From assembly GCA_964439595.1 (NCBI GenBank), contig CAYTOK010000003.1, positions 1 through 64,000 of the forward strand: a stretch of 64,000 nucleotides of DNA, written 5' to 3'. The notes below the pieces were generated by a model that saw nothing but the letters and a program-made list of their open reading frames with translations, made no database searches and was not told where the DNA came from. This document shows positions 33,629 to 43,506 of this stretch, one piece after another; position 1 is the first letter of the stretch; each line of letters opens with the position of its first letter. The position numbers and the translations under genes are program-made. The DNA comes from CAIJXB01 sp964439595 (GTDB taxonomy: Bacteria > Chlamydiota > Chlamydiia > Chlamydiales > Rhabdochlamydiaceae).

Positions 33629-35490
33629 TCTCCAAGTACTCGGCCATGAGCTGTTTTTAAGACTTCTCTAGCTTCTTTCAAGTGGATGCTTTTAGAGTCT
33701 TCTAAGAACTTGTTATATAAAGTGGAAGCTTGACGAAGGTCCCATTCTTTTTTAGTAGCATTTGAGGCTTCTTCTGCAAGTTCGAAGTCCAGCTCTTTCT
33801 GTAGAAGAACCCAGCCTTCTTCATTTTTCCCTTCTAGAGTTAAAGCCATGGGAGCTAGTTTATTTGTTCGACCCATAATTACAAAAGGTTCTTTTTGATA
33901 GAGGTTTGGGGTCTTTGTTGTTGTAGGAAGAATAGAAATTTTTGCTCTTGGATCGCTTGTTTGTAAAGAAAAGGAAATTTCTTTTATAAGAGGAGAGTGT
34001 AGTCCTTTGACAAAAGAGCTTAATTTTCTAGGTAATGAAGCATTGGTATCGGAGTATAGAAGTTTACCTCCCCAAAGAGAGCTAAGCATGTCTAAATTAA
34101 CAATATTGTTATTTTTTCCGGCTGTTACCGTAAAAAGGGAGATTTTCCCTCCATTTTTTTCTAAGAGTTTATTGATTTCTTTTTGTGTTGAGGAAGGATT
34201 CGATGTAAGTTTTCCATTGGTAAGTAGGATTACTGTATGAACTTCATCATCTTCTGGAATATGTTTTAGTATTTCTGTAAGTCCTTGCAGCAAATCAAAA
34301 GAAGCAAAAAAGGGTTTGTCCTGTGCTTTTTCTAAAAACTCTTGCGCTATGCGGATATTTGGTAGAGAAACCTGTAGATTGTCAGGGCTTAATTTTACAG
34401 TTGTTTTATCAAGTAGGAAGATATTAAAAAAGTCGCCCTCTTGTAAGGAGCTAAGAGCTTTAAAAACAGATTTTTTAAAAACAGTAATTTTATGTTTTTC
34501 TATTTCTGAGGAGGTATCGATAAAAAAATAAGTATTTTGTTTTATTCTTTCTGCTTCCAGGTTGCGTGCCGGTGTGACTGTAATAGAGAAAATATACCCA
34601 TCTTTATCAGGGAAAAAAGAGGGTTTAACATCAAATTCTTCATTCCATTTTAAAGAATATAACGTTTTATTGGGAATATAGTCATCAATTTCTACGTAAG
34701 AAGGTTTTTGGTATGTGGAAGTAGGGTTTGTACTAGTAGAAAAGTGATAAGAGTAATTTTGTAAAGAAGGAGTTTCTAAGTCTTGTGGATTAAATGCAAT
34801 TTGATGACTTCCCTTAGGCGTTGTCATGTCAAGTGAAGGGACGGAATAGAGATCTACAACAGAGTCCAGTAAAGGGGGCGTTTCTTGATGGGGGAGGTGG
34901 GTACTTATTGGTAAATTAGCATCAGAGTGGATTCTATCGTCTACTAAAGGCGAACTAACAAGTAGGTCTTGAGTGGAAAGAAGTTCGCTGGGGGATCTTA
35001 GCGTGGATGGGGCCATTTCTACATTTGGCTTTATAAGGGGCGCATCTACGGTGGATAGAGAGATAGGCTCATCGGGTTCAAAAGTAAATAGTAATGGATT
35101 GGAGAGATCTGATTTTTGATTGCTCTGATCCTCTAGGGGAGGGGTGTGAGTAAAGGAGGCTGCAATTTCTTTTTGCTGCTCTTGTAGAGGGCTCTCAATA
35201 TAGGTAAGGGGATCTTTTTTTACGGACTTTTGCGCTTTGTCTAAAGAGTTTTGAGCAAATTCTTCAAAAAAACTATCTAAAGTAAAATCTGCTGGATCAT
35301 ACAAATTTTGCGCTGCAATTTCTTTAGTAAGGGGTTTGCTTTTTTGAAAAAATGAGGAGTCTATTCCTTTGATGACGATCGGATGGTTTATAAAAAAATA
35401 AAGAGCAGTGGAGTGCAGCGCTAAAGAGGCTAACAAGCACTTAGCTAGAAGATTTTTTTTGCGATAGGGATTATTAATCGGGTCATTCAT
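33625..35490 (-). CDS. Membrane-anchored von Willebrand factor A domain protein
   Basis: A 621-residue protein with one N-terminal membrane helix (about 14-34), a long polar, proline- and serine-rich linker (about 60-275) and a VWA domain (about 300-480) marked by YFFIDTSSE (variant MIDAS, Asp-x-Ser-Ser), SLQEGDFFNIFLL and VHTVILLTNGKL. The C-terminal part contains a beta domain and a helical tail. The domain should face the periplasm and bind partners through a metal-dependent site; the third MIDAS serine position is Glu here. The stop overlaps rsmD, and the TPR gene upstream overlaps its start by 8 bp, so a BatA/BatB-like complex is conceivable. Confidence 0.72.
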   Translation of the reverse strand: MNDPINNPYRKKNLLAKCLLASLALHSTALYFFINHPIVIKGIDSSFFQKSKPLTKEIAAQNLYDPADFTLDSFFEEFAQNSLDKAQKSVKKDPLTYIESPLQEQQKEIAASFTHTPPLEDQSNQKSDLSNPLLFTFEPDEPISLSTVDAPLIKPNVEMAPSTLRSPSELLSTQDLLVSSPLVDDRIHSDANLPISTHLPHQETPPLLDSVVDLYSVPSLDMTTPKGSHQIAFNPQDLETPSLQNYSYHFSTSTNPTSTYQKPSYVEIDDYIPNKTLYSLKWNEEFDVKPSFFPDKDGYIFSITVTPARNLEAERIKQNTYFFIDTSSEIEKHKITVFKKSVFKALSSLQEGDFFNIFLLDKTTVKLSPDNLQVSLPNIRIAQEFLEKAQDKPFFASFDLLQGLTEILKHIPEDDEVHTVILLTNGKLTSNPSSTQKEINKLLEKNGGKISLFTVTAGKNNNIVNLDMLSSLWGGKLLYSDTNASLPRKLSSFVKGLHSPLIKEISFSLQTSDPRAKISILPTTTKTPNLYQKEPFVIMGRTNKLAPMALTLEGKNEEGWVLLQKELDFELAEEASNATKKEWDLRQASTLYNKFLEDSKSIHLKEAREVLKTAHGRVLGE

Positions 35491-38152
35491 TCAACGAAAA
35501 CTCCTGGAGGCTTACTTGAATTCTTTTTTTTAAGGATTCTGGTATATTACTATTTCTTTCTAGCTCTTCTAACTTTTCATTTGTTGCCTTGTGATTTTCT
35601 GTAGAATCAGCTTCATAGCGAAGAATCTCTATTTTTACAAATTGTAAATAGGCATTGATCATCTCCCACTTGTCTTGGAGGTTTTCTTTGCTGTATTCAG
35701 CAGCAGAAAGAAAATTATCTTCGAAAAGGTGTAAGAGTTCCACTGTTTTTTTATTTTTGCACTCTTTATTTTCAGCTAGGGAAGCTTTAGCATATACATA
35801 TTCTAGCCCAGCTTCAAGGTGAATGGGTTCAGAATCAGGGTGTTTACGTGTTTCGATATCCTTTAAATTACTTAGAATTTCTAAATAAATGGGGTTTTCT
35901 TCTGTCTTTTCCCCTTCTTTCATAGAAGAAAGAAGGAGTTTAGAACGTTCAAGCATAGAGGTTGAGCCGATAATTGAAGAGTTACAGCTTCGAATTAGAG
36001 TATCATAGAGGTCTAAAGCTTTCCCGGTTTGACCTAGCTCTGCGCTTGTTTTAGCAAGTTCAAAAAGTAGTTCTTTTTGCAGGGTTGTTTGTGATTGTAA
36101 GGCTCCATTAGAAGAATGAACGAAACGAGTAAGGAGTAGTGCTTTTTTCTCATATTCTGCATTATAAGAGAAGAGTTTGCACAGCTTATATACATTCACT
36201 TCATCTAGTTCTTGTGAGGAGACTTTATCACTAAGTAGAGTTTCTAGTAAAATCGTTGCTCTTTCTAAAGCGACAGGGGACTTATCTGCTTGTTTATAGT
36301 AGTAGTCAGTTAACCATTGCATATTCTCTTTTCTGATAGAAGATTCTTTGTTTTGAAAGATATGATATAAGTGATTTGCCGCTCTATCCAATAAGTCATT
36401 TTTTGTTTCTAAAGGAGCAGCTGTTTCAGAAAGTTGTAAATAAACGTTAAAAAGATGCATCCTTAAAGAGATTTCTTCTTTAATTTGAGGGTAATTCTGT
36501 AATATATTTTCTGTGTGTAAAGCAAAGAGTTCTTTAGCACCAGGATTTTTAAGGTAGCAAAGAGCTTTAGTGAGTTGAAGATCGTAGGAGGAGTTTTCTG
36601 AAGAAAACTCCGTCAAAAACTCTTCAATGGCTAAAAGGGTTTCGGTGAAAAATTCTTTCTTAAAGAGATTTTTAATTAAATCTAGTTGATATAGTTTTTT
36701 TTCTTCTAAAGTAAAAACACCAGGGGTTTTTAGGGCTTTTTGCACTACCTTTATCCAATCCATTTCTAATGTAGAAAGGTTATCTAGCGAGCTTTCTTGT
36801 AGTTTTTTGTTTATACAGTTGATTTGAAGACGTAGTAAGTTGGGTGTAGCTTGGTGTGATTCGTACTTCCCTAAAAAAGAGAGCACAAGATCTTCTGCTT
36901 CTTGCCATTTTTGCGATTCGTAAACGGCATAGATAAGATTTATCTGGACTTTTTCTGCTTGGCTACTTTCTGGGTACTTCTGGAGAAATGTGTGGGATTC
37001 TTCTATGAGATCTTCTTTTTGTTCATGTAGTTTTAAAAGGTCTAAGTAAGCTAAGTGAGCTTTAGAATTTTCTTGACTATCAGTGGGTGGGGGTGTGTCT
37101 TTCCAGATTTTTTTATAAAATGCCAGATCCTGCGTTTTATAAGCACACTCAAGAAGCATAAGATAGGCGGTTTGCTTAGCTGTATTAGATGTGTTACTTG
37201 CTTTTAATGTGTTATATAAGGGGGAAATTGCTTGTTTGTACTCACAGGTATAGTATAGGCTTTTACCTAGTAAATAGGTGATTACTTCTTTGTTATCTTG
37301 AGACAAAAAAGGATGGTATTCTGCGTGGGTATTAATAAAATCTTTAAATTGTTTAAGCTGGTATTCCAATAGCAAACAGTTGTAGGTGGCGGTGGCTTTG
37401 CCCGGAAAATCTAAGGATAAAATGGAGTGTAAAAGTTCTATAGCTTTTGTTGGGTTTTTATCTGCTAAAAGAAGGGCAGCTTTAGTAGTTAGGTCTGCTT
37501 TATTTAAGGGGTTTTCCTCTGCTAAAGAAAGGCAGCAATCGGCGGCTTTATCATTTTCTTTTTGTAACAAATAAATTTCAGTAAGAAAAGGGAGTGCGCT
37601 TTTAGCAAAGTTAGTTTCTTTGCAAATTTCGAATAAGTCTCTTGCTTTAGTGAGAAGGTTTTGTCTAAAGGAATTTTCTTGGGCGGCTTGCATAGTAAAA
37701 AGAGCGGATGCTGCCATGTATGTGATTGAGTTTTTTTCTTCGGGCTTCATCTCGTTATAAAGAGAGAGTGATATGGCAATCTCATAAAGATCTTCTGCCT
37801 GCTTGGTTTCGTATAGACAAAGAGCTTTATTGTAGAGCACTTTTTCTTGCAGATTTGGTTTTTGTATGTATTTATATTCTTCTAGTGCAGCAGCAAAGTC
37901 TTCTTCTTGAAAGTAAAGATCCCCTAAAAGTACATGTAGTTCTTCTGAAAGCTCTGCGTCTGAATGCTTGTTGAGATAGCTTTGAATTTGTTTTTTTGCC
38001 AGAGAGTAGTCCCCCTCTTTCCAATATTCTCTTACTTGTTTTAGTAAAGAAAGGTCTTGAGAAGATGTTGTAGCTTGCACTAGAGATAGTAGTAAAAGTG
38101 AGCTACAATATAGAGAAAGCTGCGTAACTGTTTTATAAGTAAATTTAATCAT
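35483..38152 (-). CDS. Exported TPR-repeat protein
   Basis: An 889-residue protein with a signal peptide (MIKFTYKTVTQLSLYCSSLLLLSLVQA) and many tetratricopeptide-like helical pairs over its full length, for example LLGDLYFQEEDFAAALEEYKY and KALDLYDTLIRS. TPR scaffolds assemble protein complexes; with the overlapping VWA gene it probably forms an envelope module. The frame is open to GTG 38161, but ATG 38152 gives a better signal peptide and has GGTGG upstream. A run of near-identical length to Bat/MoxR-associated TPR proteins was not verified. Confidence 0.75.
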   Translation of the reverse strand: MIKFTYKTVTQLSLYCSSLLLLSLVQATTSSQDLSLLKQVREYWKEGDYSLAKKQIQSYLNKHSDAELSEELHVLLGDLYFQEEDFAAALEEYKYIQKPNLQEKVLYNKALCLYETKQAEDLYEIAISLSLYNEMKPEEKNSITYMAASALFTMQAAQENSFRQNLLTKARDLFEICKETNFAKSALPFLTEIYLLQKENDKAADCCLSLAEENPLNKADLTTKAALLLADKNPTKAIELLHSILSLDFPGKATATYNCLLLEYQLKQFKDFINTHAEYHPFLSQDNKEVITYLLGKSLYYTCEYKQAISPLYNTLKASNTSNTAKQTAYLMLLECAYKTQDLAFYKKIWKDTPPPTDSQENSKAHLAYLDLLKLHEQKEDLIEESHTFLQKYPESSQAEKVQINLIYAVYESQKWQEAEDLVLSFLGKYESHQATPNLLRLQINCINKKLQESSLDNLSTLEMDWIKVVQKALKTPGVFTLEEKKLYQLDLIKNLFKKEFFTETLLAIEEFLTEFSSENSSYDLQLTKALCYLKNPGAKELFALHTENILQNYPQIKEEISLRMHLFNVYLQLSETAAPLETKNDLLDRAANHLYHIFQNKESSIRKENMQWLTDYYYKQADKSPVALERATILLETLLSDKVSSQELDEVNVYKLCKLFSYNAEYEKKALLLTRFVHSSNGALQSQTTLQKELLFELAKTSAELGQTGKALDLYDTLIRSCNSSIIGSTSMLERSKLLLSSMKEGEKTEENPIYLEILSNLKDIETRKHPDSEPIHLEAGLEYVYAKASLAENKECKNKKTVELLHLFEDNFLSAAEYSKENLQDKWEMINAYLQFVKIEILRYEADSTENHKATNEKLEELERNSNIPESLKKRIQVSLQEFSLNE

Positions 38153-38241
38153 AAGAACCACCGTAAAATATAGGATAGACGGTAAGATTTTGGGATTATA
38201 TAATCCACAGATTTTTTCTAAAAAGGAAAAAAAAGAGTTCG

Positions 38242-39171
38242 TTACTCGTTGAAGCTTCCGACTTCTTCCTGCCTGGTTTTCACAAAAAAAATCATAAAGA
38301 ATAGTCCTGTAATAATAAGAAGCATTCCTAGAATTTCTATAAATTGCAGCGTTTTTTGCCAGAAAATCAAGTCTAGGATTGTTCCGAAGATTACAGAGAT
38401 GTAAAAAAATGGACCAATTTGTTTAGCTGGAGCGTACTTAATAGCTAAAGCAATAAGTACTTGGTATAAAAATCCGGTAATGCCAACAAGTATAATCGGG
38501 ATAAAAGCTTTAGCTTGTAAGATGGGTAGTATTGGGAAGCTTTCAACCGAGAAGATGACCCCTGTAACTATGGTAGAAAATATTCCATAGTAAAATAAGC
38601 TGCGAAGTACAGGTTCGCTATAGTGGGCAAACCGCAAGGCGACAACGGAAACTGCTCCTACAGCTCCTGCTAGTAAAGCAAGCCAGAAAGAGGAGTTATA
38701 GTAACTGTTTTCAGGCTGGGTTAATAAAGCAAGTCCTAGAAATGCAGTACAAATTCCTGGCCAAATTTTATTATCGATAGGAGTTCGCTTCCAAAGATAC
38801 GCAATAAAAGGAATAAAAAAAGGGCCTGTATTAAAAAGAAGGGTACCTTCTGTAAGGGATAAGGTTTTTATAGAAAAAATGTATAAATATACAGCAAGTA
38901 ATGCTGAGGAACATCTAATTAAATGAATGCTAATTTGAGTTGTTTTTAGAAAATCTTTGTATTTTTGATTTTTTTTGTAAAAGCTTGTGAAAACTATTGT
39001 TAAAAAAAATGAGATTAGACTTCTAAAAAAAGCTAGTTGATTAGTTGAACAAAACTCCAGGGAAAATTTAGCAAAGGTAAGGGAAATAATATAACAAAAA
39101 GAGGATAATAAACTAGCGGAGATAGCCCATGCAAGGCGAGTTTTAGGTTGTATAAATGAAGTTTTTTGCAT
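38242..39171 (-). CDS. EamA-family (DMT) transporter
   Basis: A 309-residue protein with about ten membrane helices in two homologous halves (EamA repeats), e.g. LSLTEGTLLFNTGPFFIPFIAYLW in the first half and ALAIKYAPAKQIGPFFYISVIFG in the second. The family exports or imports small metabolites; related chlamydial and rickettsial proteins include S-adenosylmethionine transporters, but no residue here fixes the substrate. It is a single gene between the TPR operon and the small protein at 39348. Confidence 0.85.
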   Translation of the reverse strand: MQKTSFIQPKTRLAWAISASLLSSFCYIISLTFAKFSLEFCSTNQLAFFRSLISFFLTIVFTSFYKKNQKYKDFLKTTQISIHLIRCSSALLAVYLYIFSIKTLSLTEGTLLFNTGPFFIPFIAYLWKRTPIDNKIWPGICTAFLGLALLTQPENSYYNSSFWLALLAGAVGAVSVVALRFAHYSEPVLRSLFYYGIFSTIVTGVIFSVESFPILPILQAKAFIPIILVGITGFLYQVLIALAIKYAPAKQIGPFFYISVIFGTILDLIFWQKTLQFIEILGMLLIITGLFFMIFFVKTRQEEVGSFNE

Positions 39172-39311
39172 AAGACCCGTTTAATCAATAATCACGTGCA
39201 TGATAGGGGAGTTTGCTATTTTTAGCAATAAATTATTTGCAGGCAGTGTTAAAGCGGTTTTTTTTGTATCTGCAAGTATTAGAAATGGCTTTATAAAAGC
39301 TTAAAATTGGT

Positions 39312-39341
39312 AAAAAAGGCCTCCTCTAAAGAGGCCTTTTA
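39312..39341 (-). terminator. Rho-independent terminator
   Basis: On the minus strand AAAAGGCCTC / GAGGCCTTTT pair perfectly (10 bp) around a 7-nt loop and end in a T run (TTTTTTACC). It closes the gene at 39348-39671. Confidence 0.9.
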
Positions 39342-39347
39342 GAGATA

Positions 39348-39671
39348 CTAGCGCTGAGTAAATGCTATAGGAGTAAGGCCGTTTACTAGATGAGCTAAAA
39401 GATCTTCTAGTGTTAAAAATGGGCCTCCTGTGCCGTTTTCCCAGAGTCCAGAGACATTCCAATGAAGAGGATTAGTTACAATTTCTCCATTTTCCCATAC
39501 AGCGGAGCAGTAGTTGCGCTTATTATTGGAAAAAGTTAAAAAAGATCCGACAGGAGCATTTGCTAATTTTAGCTCCGCTTCAGAAGAGTTTTGTACATCT
39601 GCATGAAAAGCCACTGTAAGTGGGTTTTTTTCATTAAGTCTTGCATCTTCTATTTTTAGATTTACTAACAT
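39348..39671 (-). CDS. Small protein with SH2-like sequence pattern
   Basis: A 107-residue, soluble protein. From residue 40 on it follows the layout of an SH2 domain: PVGSFLTFSNNKRNYCSAVW (compare the G-x-FL-x-R/F-x-S, Tyr-x-LSV strands), a central GEIVTNPLHW strand, and GGPFLTLEDLLAHLVNG (compare the F-x-SL-x-x-LV-x-HY end). The conserved phosphotyrosine-binding Arg of the FLVR motif is Phe here, so if it is an SH2 fold it may not bind phosphotyrosine in the usual way. I rate this as a resemblance only. The gene is monocistronic and ends in a strong terminator. Confidence 0.45.
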   Translation of the reverse strand: MLVNLKIEDARLNEKNPLTVAFHADVQNSSEAELKLANAPVGSFLTFSNNKRNYCSAVWENGEIVTNPLHWNVSGLWENGTGGPFLTLEDLLAHLVNGLTPIAFTQR

Positions 39672-39721
39672 AAATTACCTATGGTTATAAGTTTATATAA
39701 ATTTATTTCTTTCAAAAATAG

Positions 39722-42700
39722 TCATCTCCTTTCTAGATAGGCATGTTTAAAGTCCACAAGCCCCGTAGTCTTAGAGTATAGGACCTGGTGAAGGTTATTT
39801 TTCTTTATGTTTTGCTCTCTTTCATAGAAAAGAGAAAATAAAGGGACTTCTTGCATTAAAAGTTGCTCAGCTTTGGAGAGGAGTGTAATTTTTTGTACGG
39901 GGTTGAGTTCCCCCCTTTCTAACTCTAAGAGTTTTTGGTATTCTGGATTGGCCCATTTGGCAAAGTTAATATCTTGGTTGCCATACTTAAAGGCATTAAG
40001 GGTGAAGCTTGGAGTGTCAATGTGAGGTTTCCAGGAAAGACAAACTGTTTGAAAATCTCCTTTTAAAATTTTATTAAAAAGTGTGTTGAAGGCAAACCCT
40101 TCTGAGCGACAGGAAATTTGGAATAGGTCTTTCCATCTTTTGGTAAGATATGTTGCTATGCTTTTTCTAAAAGGTGTATTCGTAAAATTCAAAGTGATTA
40201 AAGGAAATGTTTGTTTTGAAAGACCTAGCTCTTTCAACGCTAGTTCAAACAGCCTTAAGGCTTCAGTTTCGTTCCCGAAGATTGTTGTGGAGGAGTGATT
40301 TAGCGTATGAGATAAGGGAAGAGGTGTTGATGCGGGTAAGTGTCCGTATAGGATTTCTTTCGTAAGAGCATTTTTATCAATCGCTAAATCAAAAGCTTTG
40401 CGTAAGTTAGTATTATGAAAAGGAAATTTCTCGGTATTAAAAATACACCAGTGGACTCCAATAGGTGCTGAAACAGTAAATGATTCTATAATCTCGTTGG
40501 AAGGGCCTTCCCAAGGATGCATAGGTCTTCCTAGCCAATGAATTTCTTCATTTTTAAACATCTCGTTTGCGACAAGAGTCGTATTTTTAGAAAGAAGGAT
40601 TTTTTGGAGTCGCACATGATCTTTATCCCAATAAAAAGAGTTTTTAGTGAGTTCATAGCTTGTGTGATTGGTAATTTTTTTAATGACAAAGGGCCCGTTA
40701 CAGACAAAATCTTCTAATCGTCCTAGGCTCCAATTAGGGTGAATTTTATCTATCACATGATGGACTGGTGAATAAGTGGAGTAGGCGGTGAGTTCTAAAA
40801 ATTCAGGAGTTGAATGTTCAAGTTCTACTAGTAAAGAGAGATCGTCTAAAACTGTAATTCCGACATTTTCAAGAGGGCAACGGTTTTCCTTAGCAGCTTT
40901 TGCATTTTTAATAGGGTAAAAAAGATGAGCGAAGGGGGTTGTAAAATTAGGAGAAAGGATTTTTTTCCAGGTATAGGCAAAATCTTGGGCGGAAACGGGG
41001 GATCCATTAGACCAGTAACATTTTTTTAATTTAAATAAATAACTTTTTAAATCTTTAGAGATTTCAACAGATTTTGCGGCTGCTAATTCGGGTTTTCCAT
41101 TTTCCGTGAGTCTTGTCAGTCCTTCAAAAAGCATTTTTGTAATAGTATGAGAATAGTCATCTCCTGCGAGTCTAGGATCAAGGGATTGGGGGAGTTCTAG
41201 AAAGCTAAGGGTTAACACTTGTTGATTTTGAATTTTGACTACTGACTTTTTTATCACTTCATGGAGGATAGAAATAATAAGATTTTGTTTTTTTTCGTCT
41301 ACTTGAGGGAATATTATGCTTACATAAAGAGATTCTTGGATTTGAATGCAGCTTTGTATAAGAGATTTAGAACACAGTCCCTGGTTTGTAAGGATAGAAA
41401 ACAATTCTTGTTTAAAAGAGGAGTCTTGGACTCGTATTGTAGTAAATAATTGTTTTTGATGTTCTTCAATTTTTATAAAATAATCCTCTTTTTGCTGAGG
41501 CTTTATTTTTTGCGCTTCAAGAAGTTGGTTAAATAAAATTTCGAGTGAGGATAAGGGTAATGTAGCTTGAACCTCAATAGGATTTAAGGAGAAGAAAAAA
41601 TTCTCTAAAAGTTCAGGGTTTTTTATTGTAATGGCAGAAAATGTTTCTTGAAATTGGTAGAAGAGCTCTCCTTGTTTAAGAATCATACCCCCATTGTAAT
41701 CTCTAAAAGGACCAATTGCCTCGAAAAGAATAGAGGAAGCTTTATTTCTTGCTAGATAGAAATTTACAGAATTATCAGCTCTTAAAAGAGTGTTATTTTT
41801 AGGAAAACGGAGATGGAAAACATGAGCTTCTTTAGGTGTGGTTTTTTTTAAGAAGCCAACTTGCTGTACTCTATCCGATACAAATAAGGCTTCAGATTTT
41901 AAGGTTGCAAAATTTTTTGCAAGGGGGGGAGTCCCTGCTTTTAAGATCCTCACTAAGACAATTGTAAAGGAAATTTCTGTAACAGTATGAGAGTCTAGAG
42001 AAATCATCACTTGGGGGATGTCTGAAAGGCGTTTTAACTCTTGGCTTAGTATTAATATATTGCGCATGGTTTCTTCTTCATTGCGAGCCATAAAAACAGA
42101 CGGAACTAGTTTTTCAACGCAACGTTTAAGCTTTTCTTCTAAGTCTTGTTTTAAAAGACGAATTTCTGATGAAGAAAAGGAGGCCCCATTTTCTTTTTCT
42201 AATTCAAGATATAGAGTGCAGATAGGATCTTGTGGTCCTTGATAAGTATAAAATGAACCTTTTACAACGCGGGTGCCGGGCAAAAGCATTTGTGTAGCTT
42301 GGGCAATATGATATTCTTCAAAAAATTCATGGCGTCCTAAAGGTGATATAGCTAAAACAAGTCCTAAAACCGGTTTTGAACCGAAATGAAAAGTTAGATT
42401 AGTTCGAATATAACGTATTTCAAGATGTTTCTTTTCAGGGGAAATAGCGATGAGCCTTAGCAGATTTGTTCGCATAAGGAAATGAAATGCTAAGATTTTT
42501 GTGATGAGCTTAGGTGCTCTTGGATCGCAAAAAGACTTGGGGCAAAGAGCAAAAAAACGACTCATTTCAAGTAAAAGGTCTGAGTTAAAAAGTAGGGGGA
42601 GTTTCTCCATTAAAAGGACAAGCTGTTGATGTACTTGAGTTTGTTTGAATTCTTGAATGAGGGGCCTTAAAGAAAAGAAATCTTTAAGGGATTGAGGGTT

Positions 42701-43237
42701 TTTAAGGCTTGAAGTGATTTGCATTGAAAATGCAGGGAGAAGGGACAGCGCTTTACTGAGGTCTTTTCCACTTTCAATTAAACATTTTGCTGTCAGTACA
42801 AGGAAGGATTTATCTAAGAATTGGTCCCAATGAAAGTATAGAGATTTTATAGAAAGTAGAGTTGTAGTTTTCCCGGGTACAAGCCACTCTTTTAGGATAG
42901 ATTCGAGTTTGTTTGCTATAGAGTCTTCTTTGGAAGCAATACATAGCAGTGAAAGCTCAAGGCATCCAGGAGAGTTTTCTGGCTTATTCCATTTAAGAAG
43001 AGGTAATTCACTTAATAAATTGGTTTGAAAAAAAGAAACCCTTTCCCCCAAGAAATGAGAGGGGATACAACTTGCTACAACCTGCTCCATTTCGCGCACA
43101 TGTTGGGCTATTTCTGAGGAATACATTGCATAGGGAAGAATTGGCTCAATTTTAAAAGGAGAAGCAACAAGTTGTTCTATCGGCAGATTTCCTATTTCTT
43201 CGTCGCAGGTTGTGTAGAAGGTGTTTTGCGTTGCCAT
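39722..43237 (-). CDS. OppA-type substrate-binding domain fused to a large unknown N-terminal domain
   Basis: An 1171-residue protein. About 690-1160 is a family 5 extracellular solute-binding domain (peptide/OppA type): LPQSLDPRLAGDDYSHTITK, GLTRLTENGKPELAAAKSVE, YWSNGSPVSAQDFAYTWKKIL, VCNGPFVIKKI and LRKAFDLAIDKNALTKEIL are clear. The first 690 residues are mixed helix/strand and match nothing I know. Unusually there is no signal peptide or lipobox: the N-terminus begins MATQNTFYTTCDEEIGNLP. The protein therefore probably stays in the cytoplasm or uses another export route, unlike ordinary OppA. The gene stands alone in this neighbourhood without transporter components. Confidence 0.75.
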   Translation of the reverse strand: MATQNTFYTTCDEEIGNLPIEQLVASPFKIEPILPYAMYSSEIAQHVREMEQVVASCIPSHFLGERVSFFQTNLLSELPLLKWNKPENSPGCLELSLLCIASKEDSIANKLESILKEWLVPGKTTTLLSIKSLYFHWDQFLDKSFLVLTAKCLIESGKDLSKALSLLPAFSMQITSSLKNPQSLKDFFSLRPLIQEFKQTQVHQQLVLLMEKLPLLFNSDLLLEMSRFFALCPKSFCDPRAPKLITKILAFHFLMRTNLLRLIAISPEKKHLEIRYIRTNLTFHFGSKPVLGLVLAISPLGRHEFFEEYHIAQATQMLLPGTRVVKGSFYTYQGPQDPICTLYLELEKENGASFSSSEIRLLKQDLEEKLKRCVEKLVPSVFMARNEEETMRNILILSQELKRLSDIPQVMISLDSHTVTEISFTIVLVRILKAGTPPLAKNFATLKSEALFVSDRVQQVGFLKKTTPKEAHVFHLRFPKNNTLLRADNSVNFYLARNKASSILFEAIGPFRDYNGGMILKQGELFYQFQETFSAITIKNPELLENFFFSLNPIEVQATLPLSSLEILFNQLLEAQKIKPQQKEDYFIKIEEHQKQLFTTIRVQDSSFKQELFSILTNQGLCSKSLIQSCIQIQESLYVSIIFPQVDEKKQNLIISILHEVIKKSVVKIQNQQVLTLSFLELPQSLDPRLAGDDYSHTITKMLFEGLTRLTENGKPELAAAKSVEISKDLKSYLFKLKKCYWSNGSPVSAQDFAYTWKKILSPNFTTPFAHLFYPIKNAKAAKENRCPLENVGITVLDDLSLLVELEHSTPEFLELTAYSTYSPVHHVIDKIHPNWSLGRLEDFVCNGPFVIKKITNHTSYELTKNSFYWDKDHVRLQKILLSKNTTLVANEMFKNEEIHWLGRPMHPWEGPSNEIIESFTVSAPIGVHWCIFNTEKFPFHNTNLRKAFDLAIDKNALTKEILYGHLPASTPLPLSHTLNHSSTTIFGNETEALRLFELALKELGLSKQTFPLITLNFTNTPFRKSIATYLTKRWKDLFQISCRSEGFAFNTLFNKILKGDFQTVCLSWKPHIDTPSFTLNAFKYGNQDINFAKWANPEYQKLLELERGELNPVQKITLLSKAEQLLMQEVPLFSLFYEREQNIKKNNLHQVLYSKTTGLVDFKHAYLERR

Positions 43238-43482
43238 TTTCTTATTAAAATCTAAATGATAATGAAAGATAGACTTTACATGTAGTTAATAAAGATCTCA
43301 ACTGTTTTTTAAGAAATCAGTGATTGCTTTAAAAAAAAAGCGCGTATGTTACGTAGGCTTAGGAATTTATTTGTTTAATTTTTTAACAGAAAAAATCAAA
43401 CAGACGTGAGGATTGTATCTAAAACGTGATTTTTTTTCTTGTTTTTTTATGATTTTATAAGATTTTTCGGAAAAAAAGAGAA

Positions 43483-43506
43483 AAACCTCATTTAAGAGGT
43501 GTTTTC
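43483..43506 (-). terminator. Weak stem-loop terminator
   Basis: On the minus strand ACCTC / GAGGT (5 bp, loop TTAAAT) is followed by TTTTTCTCTTTTTTT. The stem is short, but the T-rich tail just after the gene at 43505 supports termination. Confidence 0.5.
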
